A program made the position numbers and the translations under genes. From Saccharospirillum sp. MSK14-1 (lineage in GTDB: Bacteria > Pseudomonadota > Gammaproteobacteria > Pseudomonadales > Natronospirillaceae), in NCBI RefSeq assembly GCF_003054965.1, contig NZ_MIES01000026.1, positions 1,030,524 to 1,094,523 of the forward strand: a DNA stretch of 64,000 nucleotides, given 5' to 3'. Of this stretch, positions 52,756 through 61,893 are shown one piece after another. The number at the start of each line of letters is the position of its first letter. Position 1 is the stretch's first letter. Under the pieces are notes generated by a model that was given only the letters and a program-made list of their open reading frames with translations, ran no database searches and was not told where the DNA came from.

Positions 52756-54912
52756 ATGTCCCTGTTTTCTCGTTCAATCCATAGCCAGTATTTGGCGGCC
52801 TTTTCTCTGGCAGCATTGCCGTTAGCCGCCATGGCTGAAGCTGACTCAGCTGAATCCGAATCCTCTTCGTTGAGTGCTGTGACCGTTATTGCTGATCGTT
52901 ACGATGACGAACAACCGGGCGCCGAATATTTGGACGGCCAGGTTTCCACCGGTGGGCGTGTTGGTGTATTGGGTCAGGTCGATGCTTACGACGCACCTTT
53001 TAGTTTAATGCGTTACAACAAAGAACTGCTCGAAGAGCAGCAGGTTGAATCCCTTTCCGACATCGCCAGCTTTGATGCGGGCGTTCATACCTATTTGGGT
53101 TACGGTAATTTTTCTGAGCAGTTTGTTTTGCGTGGCTTCCACCTGAATGGTGACGATGTTCTTTATGGTGGTATGTATGGTGTTGTGCCACGTCAGATCG
53201 TATTAACTGATATTGCTGAGAGTATTGAAGTACTGAAAGGTCCGAGTGCGTTTGCCAATGGAGTGTCACCAGGTGGTTCCGGCGTTGGTGGCAGTATCAA
53301 TGTTGAACCGAAATACGCGGGCGATAATGAAACTTCCGTCGGCCTTAGCTATAGCAATAACACCTACCTCAGTACCAATATTGATGCTAGTCGTCGCTTT
53401 GGAAGTGATGAAGCTTTTGGCGCACGAGTAAGTGCTGTTTTGGGTCAGGGTTCTACCAGTATTGAAGATGAAGAGAGAGGTAATATTTCTCTTTATACCG
53501 GTCTGGATTATGAGACGGATGAAAGCCATACCTATCTGAACGTTGGGTTTATGCGCTCATCGGTCGACAGTGGTCGTCCGGCGCTGGCTGTTGGGTCTCT
53601 CACCAGTATCCCAGATGCACCAGAAGGCGATGTTAATTTCAAAGCTGACTGGAGTGATTTTGAATCGACTAACTACTTTGGCATCCTGCGTCACGATCAA
53701 AGTTTGTCTGATCAATTGGCAGTGTATGCGGCCTTAGGTGCAAACAAGACCCGTGAAGAGGGGACTTACGCCACACCAAAGCTTAATGACACCGATGGCA
53801 ATGTAACCATCACTGGGTTGGATACGACTTATGAGTCGCAAAATATCACAGCTCAGTTTGGTTTGGAGGGCCGGGTTAATGCTTTAGGTTTGCAGCACAC
53901 CCTAAACCTCGGTTACTCCGGCGTCATTAAAGAGTATGGCGATTACAGCGAGTATTCATCTGGGTCAGAGAACTCAAATATTTATAATCCGGTAGCTGTT
54001 AATAAACCGGTTAATAACAATGATTCTGGTGCGGGTAGTTTCGAAAACCCCGAACTGTATACCCGAACAAGCGCACATGGATTGGCGTTGACCGACAGTT
54101 TTGATGTTTTGGATGCGCTGATTAATGTCACAGCAGGTGTTCGTTATCAGCAAATGGCTACTGAAAATAAGCTTTATGATACGGAATATGATGGGGATGC
54201 ATTGTCGCCTATCGTCGGCGTCAATTATCACCCGGTGGATAGTCTGACCCTTTATGCAAACTATGTAGAAGCTCTACAGGAAGGCAAAGTAGCACCGCAA
54301 ACTGCGTCTAACAGCGGCGATAACATTGGGCTGGTACATTCTGTTCAATTTGAAACTGGGGCTAAGTTAGAGCTTGGATCAATTGGTGGAACTTTTAGCC
54401 TCTATCAGATCAGTCAGCCCAGTGCTTACGAAGATGACTCTAATGAATACGGTTATCATGGTGAGCAGCGTAGTCGCGGTTTGGAATTAAATGTCTACGG
54501 TGATCCGATGGACCGCCTGCACCTCCTTTCTAGTGTTGCTGTTACTGAGGCTGTGTTGGTCGAGACTGAATCAGGAACGAATGAAGGTAATCGCGTAAGA
54601 GGCGTACCGGAATACCGAGCAATTGTCGGCGCTAGCTGGGATATCCTATCTACCTGGACCGTCTCGGGCCGCGTTGTTCATACCGGTCCTCAAGCTGTGA
54701 ACAATGAGAACACGCTGGAGCTGGATCCTTGGACGCGACTGGATGTTGGCATGAGTTACGACGCGGTGGTTAAGTCATTCCCGGTTACACTGCGAGCCAA
54801 TATTGAAAATGTAACCAACGAAAACTACTGGTCCGGTGTTGGCACCGACTGGGGGCAGTTAGCAATCGGTAAGCCTATTAACGGCACACTGTCTGCAACC
54901 GTCAGTTTCTAA
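52756..54912 (+). CDS. TonB-dependent siderophore receptor
   Basis: 718 residues, standard receptor size. Signal peptide about 1-27 (ending A-M-A), a possible TonB box near A-V-T-V-I-A, plug domain about 75-195 (E-S-L-S-D-I-A-S-F-D, F-V-L-R-G-F, I-E-V-L-K-G-P-S-A-F-A, G-G-S-I-N-V-E-P-K), then a 22-strand barrel ending L-S-A-T-V-S-F with terminal Phe. Takes up a ferric siderophore or similar chelate. A Fur-box-like site upstream supports an iron role. No siderophore biosynthesis genes are nearby. Confidence 0.93.
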   Translation: MSLFSRSIHSQYLAAFSLAALPLAAMAEADSAESESSSLSAVTVIADRYDDEQPGAEYLDGQVSTGGRVGVLGQVDAYDAPFSLMRYNKELLEEQQVESLSDIASFDAGVHTYLGYGNFSEQFVLRGFHLNGDDVLYGGMYGVVPRQIVLTDIAESIEVLKGPSAFANGVSPGGSGVGGSINVEPKYAGDNETSVGLSYSNNTYLSTNIDASRRFGSDEAFGARVSAVLGQGSTSIEDEERGNISLYTGLDYETDESHTYLNVGFMRSSVDSGRPALAVGSLTSIPDAPEGDVNFKADWSDFESTNYFGILRHDQSLSDQLAVYAALGANKTREEGTYATPKLNDTDGNVTITGLDTTYESQNITAQFGLEGRVNALGLQHTLNLGYSGVIKEYGDYSEYSSGSENSNIYNPVAVNKPVNNNDSGAGSFENPELYTRTSAHGLALTDSFDVLDALINVTAGVRYQQMATENKLYDTEYDGDALSPIVGVNYHPVDSLTLYANYVEALQEGKVAPQTASNSGDNIGLVHSVQFETGAKLELGSIGGTFSLYQISQPSAYEDDSNEYGYHGEQRSRGLELNVYGDPMDRLHLLSSVAVTEAVLVETESGTNEGNRVRGVPEYRAIVGASWDILSTWTVSGRVVHTGPQAVNNENTLELDPWTRLDVGMSYDAVVKSFPVTLRANIENVTNENYWSGVGTDWGQLAIGKPINGTLSATVSF

Positions 54913-54919
54913 TTAGACT

Positions 54920-55153
54920 TTATTGAAGCGGGCTAGGTGCCCGCTTCTTTTTAATTCGATTTGCCATTGTTGAAATACCTTTCGCTATTCTCTTCAGCCA
55001 AAGCAATTCGTTTGTTGCGTATTCTTCCAAGTAGTTTTCCTCTTCCAATAAGGCACGGCTCGGTTTTTCATTCTTGAATGGTATTTGGTTGTAAGTGCCG
55101 TTTGTCTGCGGCGCCGCCGTGCGTTTACATCGCTTTGTTAATGTAACAATCAT
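54920..55153 (-). CDS. Possible small protein, uncertain
   Basis: A 77-residue frame starting M-I-V-T-L-T-K-R-C on the minus strand, with AGAGGGG six bases before the ATG, basic C-terminus. Against it, the frame runs through the receptor's terminator stem and no family is recognised. An in-frame ATG seven codons upstream exists. Confidence 0.3.
   Translation of the reverse strand: MIVTLTKRCKRTAAPQTNGTYNQIPFKNEKPSRALLEEENYLEEYATNELLWLKRIAKGISTMANRIKKKRAPSPLQ
54925..54952 (+). terminator. Rho-independent terminator of TonB receptor
   Basis: GAAGCGGGC (54925-54933) and GCCCGCTTC (54939-54947), 9-bp perfect stem, 5-base loop, followed by TTTTT. Confidence 0.9.
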
Positions 55154-55243
55154 GACCGGCCCCTCTGACTCCATAACTTGAATGCCCTCAGGCTAAAGCG
55201 CTATTCTGATTTCTGGAATAAAACGAAACGGAATGATCTTTTC

Positions 55244-56056
55244 ATGAATGAAAAGGAAGTAGATTGGCGGGATTTGCAGCTTTTTCTGGCGGTGGCGCGT
55301 GAGGGCGGGCTTTCTCCTGCTTCCCGGCGGGTGGGACGCAGCCCTGCGACGCTCAGTCGGCGAATGTTGGAGCTTGAGGCGGCCTTAGGGTGTGAGCTGT
55401 TTATCCGTCGAGATCGAGGCTATGAGCTGACCCGAGATGGGCAGTCGCTGCTGTCGTCTCTGGCCGATGTTGAGAATCGAGTTCAGAGCGTTAATGCGCT
55501 TTCGGGTGTCACTGAGCGGCCCTTGGTGAAGGTTTCGGCAGGTAGCTGGACAACCTTGGCGCTGATGCCGCATCTTGGTTTTTTGCAAGGTGATCCAGCG
55601 GATATCCTGATCCGTTTTATTGCGGCTGAACAATCCCTAGATGTCTCTCACCGCGAAGTGACCATCGGGTTCCGTAATAAGCGACCCACACAGGATTCGC
55701 TGGTTTGCCGTAAGTTAGCGCCGGTCGAGTTTGCGCCCTATGGGCTGGCATATGCGCCGGACAATTGGATTAAGGTCATCGTTGATACACCATCTGCGCG
55801 CTGGGTGGAACAGCATGCAGGCAGCGATGCGGTGTGTGAAGTGAATGCGCCGCGTAATAGTTTAGATCTGGCGTTAACGGGTGTGGGTGTTGCGTTATTA
55901 CCGACGTTTATTGGTGATGCTCAGCCCACGTTAATACGCCGGGGCAAGGTGGTGGCCGAACTCAGTCATGATCGTTGGCTGGTAGTGCATCAACAAAGCC
56001 GGCAGTTACCGCCGGTGCGCCGAGCGATCGACCGGCTGTGCGACGTTTTAGCGTGA
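55244..56056 (+). CDS. LysR family transcriptional regulator
   Basis: 270 residues from ATG 55244 (M-N-E-K-E-V-D-W-R-D-L-Q-L-F), which puts the winged helix at the usual N-terminal place (about 8-66: A-V-A-R-E-G-G-L-S-P-A-S-R-R-V-G-R-S-P-A-T-L-S-R-R). The effector domain is short. Longer in-frame sequence back to 55178 is unlikely to be translated. It stands alone; no divergent target is adjacent, as the receptor upstream is on the same strand behind a terminator. Confidence 0.88.
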   Translation: MNEKEVDWRDLQLFLAVAREGGLSPASRRVGRSPATLSRRMLELEAALGCELFIRRDRGYELTRDGQSLLSSLADVENRVQSVNALSGVTERPLVKVSAGSWTTLALMPHLGFLQGDPADILIRFIAAEQSLDVSHREVTIGFRNKRPTQDSLVCRKLAPVEFAPYGLAYAPDNWIKVIVDTPSARWVEQHAGSDAVCEVNAPRNSLDLALTGVGVALLPTFIGDAQPTLIRRGKVVAELSHDRWLVVHQQSRQLPPVRRAIDRLCDVLA

Positions 56057-56298
56057 ATTAATCCGCTCAAATGCCCATTATTCAGGAGCCGCGTCGGTAC
56101 TATAAGCGGTACATGAGCGTTGCGTGCATTCCTAAAGATAGCGAACAGAAGGCGGCAAAAAATTACCGCAATTGCGGCCAGCAGTTTCCTTTTACGGTAC
56201 TTATTGGCCGTTTTTTGGCGCATTTAGCCTTAGAATCCGTGGTCTGAATTTTGCTCAATAGACTGAATGCTCGCGTTCTCATCGAAGGATAACGTGCT

Positions 56299-56814
56299 GT
56301 GAATATTGGTTTCTCTCCAATGTTATCGCTGAACTTAACACCGACTGCGCTGCCTGGCGCGTCTAAGTCGGGGAGTTCGGCTGCAACACAGTTTCCGCAA
56401 AGCTTGGCGCTGGTTCAGGCTGTTCCGACCAGTCAAGTAACACCGGTTACCCAGGTGCCCCGAGTCACGACCGCGACTCGGGAAGAGGCGGTGCCGTCTC
56501 AAGAAGCGATAAGTAAGCCGAACCTCGAACGGGATCCGGTTGAAGAGTTTAAGAAGTACATGGCGCTGTCGCCGGCGGAGAAGATGCGTCACGCCGTTCT
56601 CGACGAATCCGAATTGTCGATAGACGACTATCAGTCGTTGCCTCCGGAAGAGAAACAGAAGATCGATACGCAAGTGGTGGATCGCTTAAGTGCAGCGCGC
56701 GAAGCGCAAGGCAATAGTCACCCGTCCCCGAAAGCGATTGCCCATTACTACATGGAAATGCAGCGAGACCTGGCTGGGGCAGGACGAGTCAGCTCAACCA
56801 GTATTTTTGTATAA
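56299..56814 (+). CDS. Hypothetical protein with disordered N-terminus
   Basis: 171 residues; GTG start after AAGGAT. Residues 1-70 are Ser/Thr/Pro/Val-rich and probably disordered, then a helical C-terminus with D-P-V-E-E-F-K-K-Y-M-A-L-S-P-A-E-K-M-R and Y-Q-S-L-P-P-E-E-K-Q-K-I-D. That helical block is known to me from uncharacterised proteobacterial proteins without assigned role. No operon partner. Confidence 0.7.
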   Translation: MNIGFSPMLSLNLTPTALPGASKSGSSAATQFPQSLALVQAVPTSQVTPVTQVPRVTTATREEAVPSQEAISKPNLERDPVEEFKKYMALSPAEKMRHAVLDESELSIDDYQSLPPEEKQKIDTQVVDRLSAAREAQGNSHPSPKAIAHYYMEMQRDLAGAGRVSSTSIFV

Positions 56815-56916
56815 GTTCTGGCTGGAATTCGTTGCAGCTTCAAACCTGAAGCCCGTCACTGGGTTGCCCAATAATCCGCCTGGCGCAGGTTGCGTCGTTT
56901 GCTGAGTTGTTAGCGT

Positions 56917-57945
56917 TTATTGTCGGTCGGTCGTCGAGCTGCCGCGGACGCAGAGTTCCGGTTCGAACACGCTATGCACTGATTCACTGCGACCCTGAAT
57001 TCGCTCAATCAATAACCGCGCAGCTTCAAGACCCAATTGCTGGCCGGGTTGATCAAGACTGGTTAAGCCGAACGGTCGAAACTGGTCGTCGTAGGTGTTG
57101 TCGTATCCGACGACCGCTAATTCTTCGGGAATACGAATACCCAGATCGCGTGCTTCGGCGAAGACGTGAACGGCAATCATATCGCTCCAGCAAAATAAGC
57201 CATCCGGACGCTGCGGGCTTTGCAACAAAGCGCGTACCCGAGCCCGCGTTTGTGCGGCATCGAATTGCGAATAATGAATGCGGTCTTTGGTCGCGTCGCC
57301 AGTGAGCGTTTGCAATGCCGCTAAAAATCCCAGTTCCCGCTGACGAATAACATTGGTCGATTCCGGTTCGTCCAGTTCCAGACTGAGCATCTGAATATTC
57401 CGACATCCCTGTGCCACCAGGTGCTCCACGGCAAAGTGAGCGCCATCCTGATCATTGAAATTGGCGGTGTCATAGCTTTTATCATCGCCAGGATGAAACG
57501 CCACCGCGCACGTTGGGACTTGCCGGCCAATATGATCCACTTCGGTGTGTGACAAGCGCGGTGAGATCAGAATCAAACCGTCCATCTGGCGATCAATCAT
57601 CGAGTTCACCAGCGCACTTTCCAGCGGCACCATGGAGCGACCCACGCCCAGCAACGGTTGAATACCGGTGCCTTCAAACCCTTCATAAATGCCGTCGTAA
57701 ATGTCCGGAATGTAGGGGTTGCGCAGATCGGTTTGCAGTACGCCCACGGTATAGCTGCGACCGCGCATTCCGCGGGCGGCCATGTGCGGGCGGTAGCCCA
57801 GTTTTTTGATCGAGGCTTCCACTTTGGCGCGCATGCGATCACTGACGCCATAGGAATTGCGCAACACCTTGGACACCGCCGCCACGGAGACATCCGCGTC
57901 CTCGGCCACGGTTCGAATGGTGACGCGCTTCGATCGATTGGTCAT
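56917..57945 (-). CDS. LacI family regulator of rhamnoside locus
   Basis: 342 residues: N-terminal helix-turn-helix (T-I-R-T-V-A-E-D-A-D-V-S-V-A-A-V-S-K-V-L, about 9-28) with the Y-R-P-H hinge, then a periplasmic-binding-protein-like sensor domain (V-G-V-L-Q-T-D at about 68, S-L-D-Q-P-G-Q-Q-L-G near 310). The ATG at 57945 gives normal LacI length. Divergent from GH78 with a LacI-type dyad between, so it should control the rhamnosidase/ABC operon and sense a breakdown sugar. Confidence 0.92.
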   Translation of the reverse strand: MTNRSKRVTIRTVAEDADVSVAAVSKVLRNSYGVSDRMRAKVEASIKKLGYRPHMAARGMRGRSYTVGVLQTDLRNPYIPDIYDGIYEGFEGTGIQPLLGVGRSMVPLESALVNSMIDRQMDGLILISPRLSHTEVDHIGRQVPTCAVAFHPGDDKSYDTANFNDQDGAHFAVEHLVAQGCRNIQMLSLELDEPESTNVIRQRELGFLAALQTLTGDATKDRIHYSQFDAAQTRARVRALLQSPQRPDGLFCWSDMIAVHVFAEARDLGIRIPEELAVVGYDNTYDDQFRPFGLTSLDQPGQQLGLEAARLLIERIQGRSESVHSVFEPELCVRGSSTTDRQ

Positions 57946-58019
57946 AACGTGAGCTTTCCAGGAATTGATGTGGTTTGACGCATCATGATTGAAAAATGAC
58001 AGCTTTTGAAATTTTAGGC

Positions 58020-58047
58020 TTGCAATTTGATGGGTGAGGATTAGCAT
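58020..58047 (+). promoter_or_regulatory. Promoter of GH78 operon
   Basis: -35 TTGCAA (58020-58025), 16-bp spacer, -10 TAGCAT (58042-58047). The LacI-type operator starts five bases after the -10, the classical repression layout. Confidence 0.5.
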
Positions 58048-58051
58048 AGCG

Positions 58052-58067
58052 TGTAGAACGTTATACA
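58052..58067. promoter_or_regulatory. LacI-type operator
   Basis: TGTAGAACGTTATACA, a 16-bp dyad with one mismatched pair and the AACGTT core usual for LacI-family operators. Confidence 0.75.
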
Positions 58068-58080
58068 AAAACAACAAAAC

Positions 58081-58115
58081 GCCGTCGACCATCACCCACG
58101 TGATGGATTGACGGC
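58081..58115 (+). promoter_or_regulatory. 5'-UTR hairpin before GH78
   Basis: Nested stems GCCGTC/GACGGC and CCATCAC/GTGATGG (13 bp in all, small internal loop, loop CCAC) end 22 bases before the start codon. May stabilise the mRNA or tune translation. Confidence 0.4.
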
Positions 58116-58137
58116 CAAGAGTTAAGAGGCTCACCTC

Positions 58138-60504
58138 ATGTCGACAGTGTTTGATCACTCCTTGCCGAGTGGTCTGTCTGCTTTTGCACGCGCCGAGATG
58201 ATCCATCCCCTGGCCGATCAGGGTGTCGGCGCAGCCGCACCGGCGGTCGCCAAGCGTTTCCAGTTGCAGCAAGCTCCGATTGATCCGGTTTACCTGACGC
58301 TCAGTGCGCTGGGTTTGTACCGTTGTTTTATTAATGGACAGCGCGTTGGCCGCGACCTGCTGACACCGGGCTGGACAGCCTACGATCTGCGCCTGCCTTA
58401 CCAGTGCTATGAAGTATCCGACCTGCTGGTCAGCGGTGAAAACCACATCGAGATCTGGCTGGCGGATGGCTGGCTGCGCTCACAGATGATGTGGACCAAG
58501 GTGGAAATTTTTAATACCTGGGGCAGTCAGCTAGGAGCACTGGCCGAGCTGCAAACGGCCGCGGGTGAGTTGCTGCTGAAAACCGATGCCAGTTGGACGT
58601 CGGGCGAAACGCCGATCCGAAAAAGTGGCATCTATTTGGGTGAACACTACGACGCAGGCCGCGAGCACATCGCGTTCGATCAAGGCGTTGAGGTGATGCC
58701 GTTCAATAAAGAGTTACTGTTCGCCCACGACGGATCGCCAGTGCGCGAACTGGAAAGCTTTCAACCGATTAAACAATGGCAGGACGACGAAGGCCGTACG
58801 CTGATTGATTTTGGTCAAAACCTCGCAGGCTACGTTGCCTTTGAGGTCAGCGCTCAGTCGGGTGATGAAATTCTCGTCGAACATTCGGAAATTCTCGGCC
58901 CGGATGGCGAATTTGATAACCGCAATTACCGCACGGCTGAGGCGACGGTTCGTTACCGTTGCCGAGGTGGCAGCCGCGAAAAATTCCGCCCGCATTTTAC
59001 TTTCTTTGGTTATCGCTACGCGCGGATTACGTTGGGAGGGTCGGCGCAACTGGAAGCCGTTGAGTCGGTGCCCATCAGTTCAGTTCAGGAGGTAACCGGT
59101 GAATTTGAATGCGGCCATCCTCTGGTCAATCAGCTGGTTAGCAATACCCTTTGGTCGCAGCGAGCTAATTTTATTGAAGCGCCCACTGACTGTCCGCAGC
59201 GTGACGAACGTCTGGGCTGGACGGGCGATGCGCAGGTGTTTGCCGGAACCGCCTGTTACTTACACAACAGCCATTACTTCTTAAAGAAATGGCTCAGTGA
59301 TGTGGTGGCCGAGCAGGCCGACGACGGCGCCATTCCGCACGTGGTACCGGACCCCACTCGACGCGATCACTCCAAACTGCCCAACTTTGTTGGCAGCACG
59401 GGCTGGGGCGATGTGATTCATGTGTTACCGCTGACCCTCTGGCACCACTATGGCGATCGCGAAGCGTTGGAGCTGGCCTTTCCGGCCATGCAACGCTGGG
59501 TCGATTATGTGTGGAATATCAGTGACGGGCCCATCGTGCGCCCGCCACGAGAAATGGATGTACGCGGGTTCAGTTTCGGTGACTGGTTACAGCCGGGCGG
59601 CTCCACGGAAAAACCCAATGCCACCATTGGCGATGATGCTGCCGCAACGATTTATTTATACATCGCTTTGCGCAACACCGCGCAGGTTGCGGGTATTCTG
59701 AATGATGCAAAAACCGAAGCTGCGTTGCAGGCAAAAGCTGAGCAAGTGAAGGCCGCTTTTGAGCACGAATTCATCGCGCCATCAGGGCGGATTGGTTACA
59801 ACGACCAGACGTCTTACGCGTTGTGCTTTCTCTATGATCTGGTGCCTGATCACCATCGCGAAGCCGCAAAACACTACTTTGTTGCGGCGGTTAAACGTAC
59901 CGGCGGTACCATTGGTACTGGCTTTATTGGTACCCCGGCTTTGTTGCCTGCGCTGGTCAAAATCGGCGAACTGGAACTGGCCGAAACACTCTTCTTACAG
60001 GAATCGGTTCCGGGCTGGCTGTATCAGGTGAAGCAAGGCGCTACCACGATTTGGGAACGCTGGGATGCCATCGCCGAAGACGGTCGTATTTTTGATCCGG
60101 ACATGAATTCCTATAACCACTATGCCTACGGCGCGGTGTGCGAATGGTTATTCGCCGCCGTTGCCGGCATTCGAGCCGCTTTCGATCAACCGGGTTTCGA
60201 TGTTGTTGAGTTCAGTCCGGTCGTGTTGCCGAAGCTGGGCCCGGTATCGGCTCATCATCGGTGTCAGCATGGCGATATCGAAGCACGCTGGTCGGTGAAT
60301 GGGGATGTCGTTGATTACCAAGTGACTGTGCCCAACGGCGCTATAGGTCGCTTAGTGCTTGGCGAAGCCTCAACCGAACTCAGGTTGAACGGCGAGACGG
60401 TTTCCGAGTCTGCCCTGGCATCGCTGCCCCCGGGTCGACACCACTTTAACTTCCGGCTGACGCGTTTAGCCAACCGCATGCAGGCACTCGATACCACTGC
60501 ATAA
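58138..60504 (+). CDS. GH78 alpha-L-rhamnosidase, cytoplasmic
   Basis: 788 residues without signal peptide. Order: N-terminal beta-sandwich (about 10-290, with S-A-L-G-L-Y-R-C-F-I-N-G), concanavalin-like domain (I-D-F-G-Q-N-L-A-G-Y, about 222), (alpha/alpha)6 catalytic domain about 310-690 with D-C-P-Q-R-D-E-R-L-G-W-T-G-D-A-Q (about 351) and the second acid in T-T-I-W-E-R-W-D-A (about 637), then a C-terminal beta domain. Removes terminal rhamnose from imported rhamnosides. First gene of the LacI-controlled operon with the ABC importer. Confidence 0.93.
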   Translation: MSTVFDHSLPSGLSAFARAEMIHPLADQGVGAAAPAVAKRFQLQQAPIDPVYLTLSALGLYRCFINGQRVGRDLLTPGWTAYDLRLPYQCYEVSDLLVSGENHIEIWLADGWLRSQMMWTKVEIFNTWGSQLGALAELQTAAGELLLKTDASWTSGETPIRKSGIYLGEHYDAGREHIAFDQGVEVMPFNKELLFAHDGSPVRELESFQPIKQWQDDEGRTLIDFGQNLAGYVAFEVSAQSGDEILVEHSEILGPDGEFDNRNYRTAEATVRYRCRGGSREKFRPHFTFFGYRYARITLGGSAQLEAVESVPISSVQEVTGEFECGHPLVNQLVSNTLWSQRANFIEAPTDCPQRDERLGWTGDAQVFAGTACYLHNSHYFLKKWLSDVVAEQADDGAIPHVVPDPTRRDHSKLPNFVGSTGWGDVIHVLPLTLWHHYGDREALELAFPAMQRWVDYVWNISDGPIVRPPREMDVRGFSFGDWLQPGGSTEKPNATIGDDAAATIYLYIALRNTAQVAGILNDAKTEAALQAKAEQVKAAFEHEFIAPSGRIGYNDQTSYALCFLYDLVPDHHREAAKHYFVAAVKRTGGTIGTGFIGTPALLPALVKIGELELAETLFLQESVPGWLYQVKQGATTIWERWDAIAEDGRIFDPDMNSYNHYAYGAVCEWLFAAVAGIRAAFDQPGFDVVEFSPVVLPKLGPVSAHHRCQHGDIEARWSVNGDVVDYQVTVPNGAIGRLVLGEASTELRLNGETVSESALASLPPGRHHFNFRLTRLANRMQALDTTA

Positions 60505-60536
60505 ATCCAAACCACAACGAGCAAGTGAGGATCATC

Positions 60537-61832
60537 ATGAAAACAACAAAGAGCCTCCGTACCCTCAGCGCAGCTTTGGCTGTGGCGGCGTCCAGCGCCG
60601 CGGTCGGTTCATCCCACGACAGCGTTGAAGTCACGCTGCTCACTGACAATTCGCCCAATTCGGTTGCGGTGTTCAATGCGCTGGAAGCAGCCTTTGAACA
60701 AACGCACGACAACATCGACATCAATGTCGAAACTCGTGCCGGTGGTACCGAAGGCGACAATATTGTGCGCACCCGTCTGGCAACCGGCACCATGCCAGAC
60801 CTGTTCTTCTACAACTCCGGTTCGCTGCTGCAGGCGCTAAACCCGAGCCGTACCTTGATCGACCTCAGCGATGAACCCTTTATGGAGCGGGTATCGCCTT
60901 CCTTCCAGTCAGTGGTCAGCGATGGCAAGGGTGGGGTTTATGGTGTTCCAGGCGAAGCCGGCATGGGCGGTGGTATTCTCTACAACCGCAAAGTCTACGA
61001 GGAACTGGGCCTGGAAATTCCCCGTACCTGGGAAGAATTTATGGCCAACAATGAAGCCATCAGCGAGACCGATGTGGCTCCGGTTCTGGGTTCCTTTGGC
61101 GCCACCTGGACGTCGCAGATTTTCTTCCTGGCGGATTTCTACAATGTGTTGCAACAGGATCCGGATTTTGCCGAGGAATTTACCGCCGGCAATATCGAGA
61201 TGTCTGAGAATGACGCCATTTTGAAGAGCTTTGGCCGTATTCAGGATGTCTATGAAGCCGGTTACTTTAACGAAGATTTCGCTTCCGCGACCTATGAAGA
61301 TGCCTTGCGTATGCTGGCGATGGGTGAGGGCGCTCACTACCCGATGCTGACCTTTGCAGTGACGGCATTGCTGGAAAGCTACCCGGATGCCGTTGAAGAT
61401 TTGGGTTTCTTCTCAGTACCGGGTGACAGCGCAGACGCCAACGGTCTGACTGTCTGGATGCCGGGCTCCATCTATCTGTCGCAATCCAGTGAAGAGCCGG
61501 AAGCGGCCAAGGTGTTCCTCGACTTTGTTGCCAGCCAGGAAGGCTGTGAAGTGATCGTCGACACCATCGGTGCGTCAGGCCCGTTCCTGATCGAAACCTG
61601 TGGCCTGCCGGATGATGTGCCGCAGCCGGTTTCTGACATGCTGGTCTATCTTCAGGATTCCAGTCGCAACGCTCCTGCATTGGAGTTCCTGTCGCCGCTG
61701 AAAGGTCCATCCCTGGAACAAATTCTGATTGAAATCGGTTCGGGCATTCGTGATGCCGAATCCGGTGCGGAACTGTACCAGCGCGATGTCCGTCGCCAGG
61801 CCCGTCAATTGGGTCTGGACGGCTGGAACTGA
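60537..61832 (+). CDS. Sugar ABC transporter substrate-binding protein
   Basis: 431 residues from ATG 60537 (GAGG seven bases upstream; an in-frame GTG four codons earlier is less likely). Signal peptide about 1-26. Family-1 solute-binding protein features: V-T-L-L-T-D-N at the mature start, T-G-T-M-P-D-L-F-F-Y-N-S-G (about 85), G-G-I-L-Y-N-R-K-V-Y-E-E-L-G-L-E-I-P-R-T-W-E-E-F (about 145). Probably binds rhamnosyl oligosaccharides. No lipobox, so soluble in the periplasm. Confidence 0.92.
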   Translation: MKTTKSLRTLSAALAVAASSAAVGSSHDSVEVTLLTDNSPNSVAVFNALEAAFEQTHDNIDINVETRAGGTEGDNIVRTRLATGTMPDLFFYNSGSLLQALNPSRTLIDLSDEPFMERVSPSFQSVVSDGKGGVYGVPGEAGMGGGILYNRKVYEELGLEIPRTWEEFMANNEAISETDVAPVLGSFGATWTSQIFFLADFYNVLQQDPDFAEEFTAGNIEMSENDAILKSFGRIQDVYEAGYFNEDFASATYEDALRMLAMGEGAHYPMLTFAVTALLESYPDAVEDLGFFSVPGDSADANGLTVWMPGSIYLSQSSEEPEAAKVFLDFVASQEGCEVIVDTIGASGPFLIETCGLPDDVPQPVSDMLVYLQDSSRNAPALEFLSPLKGPSLEQILIEIGSGIRDAESGAELYQRDVRRQARQLGLDGWN

Positions 61833-61843
61833 GTACGCCATCG

Positions 61844-61871
61844 GATTGCCCCGGCGTTTGCCGGGGCAATC
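61844..61871 (+). promoter_or_regulatory. Intercistronic stem-loop
   Basis: Perfect 12-bp stem GATTGCCCCGGC (61844-61855)/GCCGGGGCAATC (61860-61871) with loop GTTT and no T-run. As in malE-malF type operons it likely protects the binding-protein mRNA and lowers permease expression. Confidence 0.75.
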
Positions 61872-61893
61872 GTTCACTTTCCTGGAGACTGTC

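Noticed and set aside
58021..58446. N-terminal extension of the LacI regulator running through the divergent promoter
   Set aside because: It would cover the operator and the GH78 start; the helix-turn-helix begins normally at ATG 57945.
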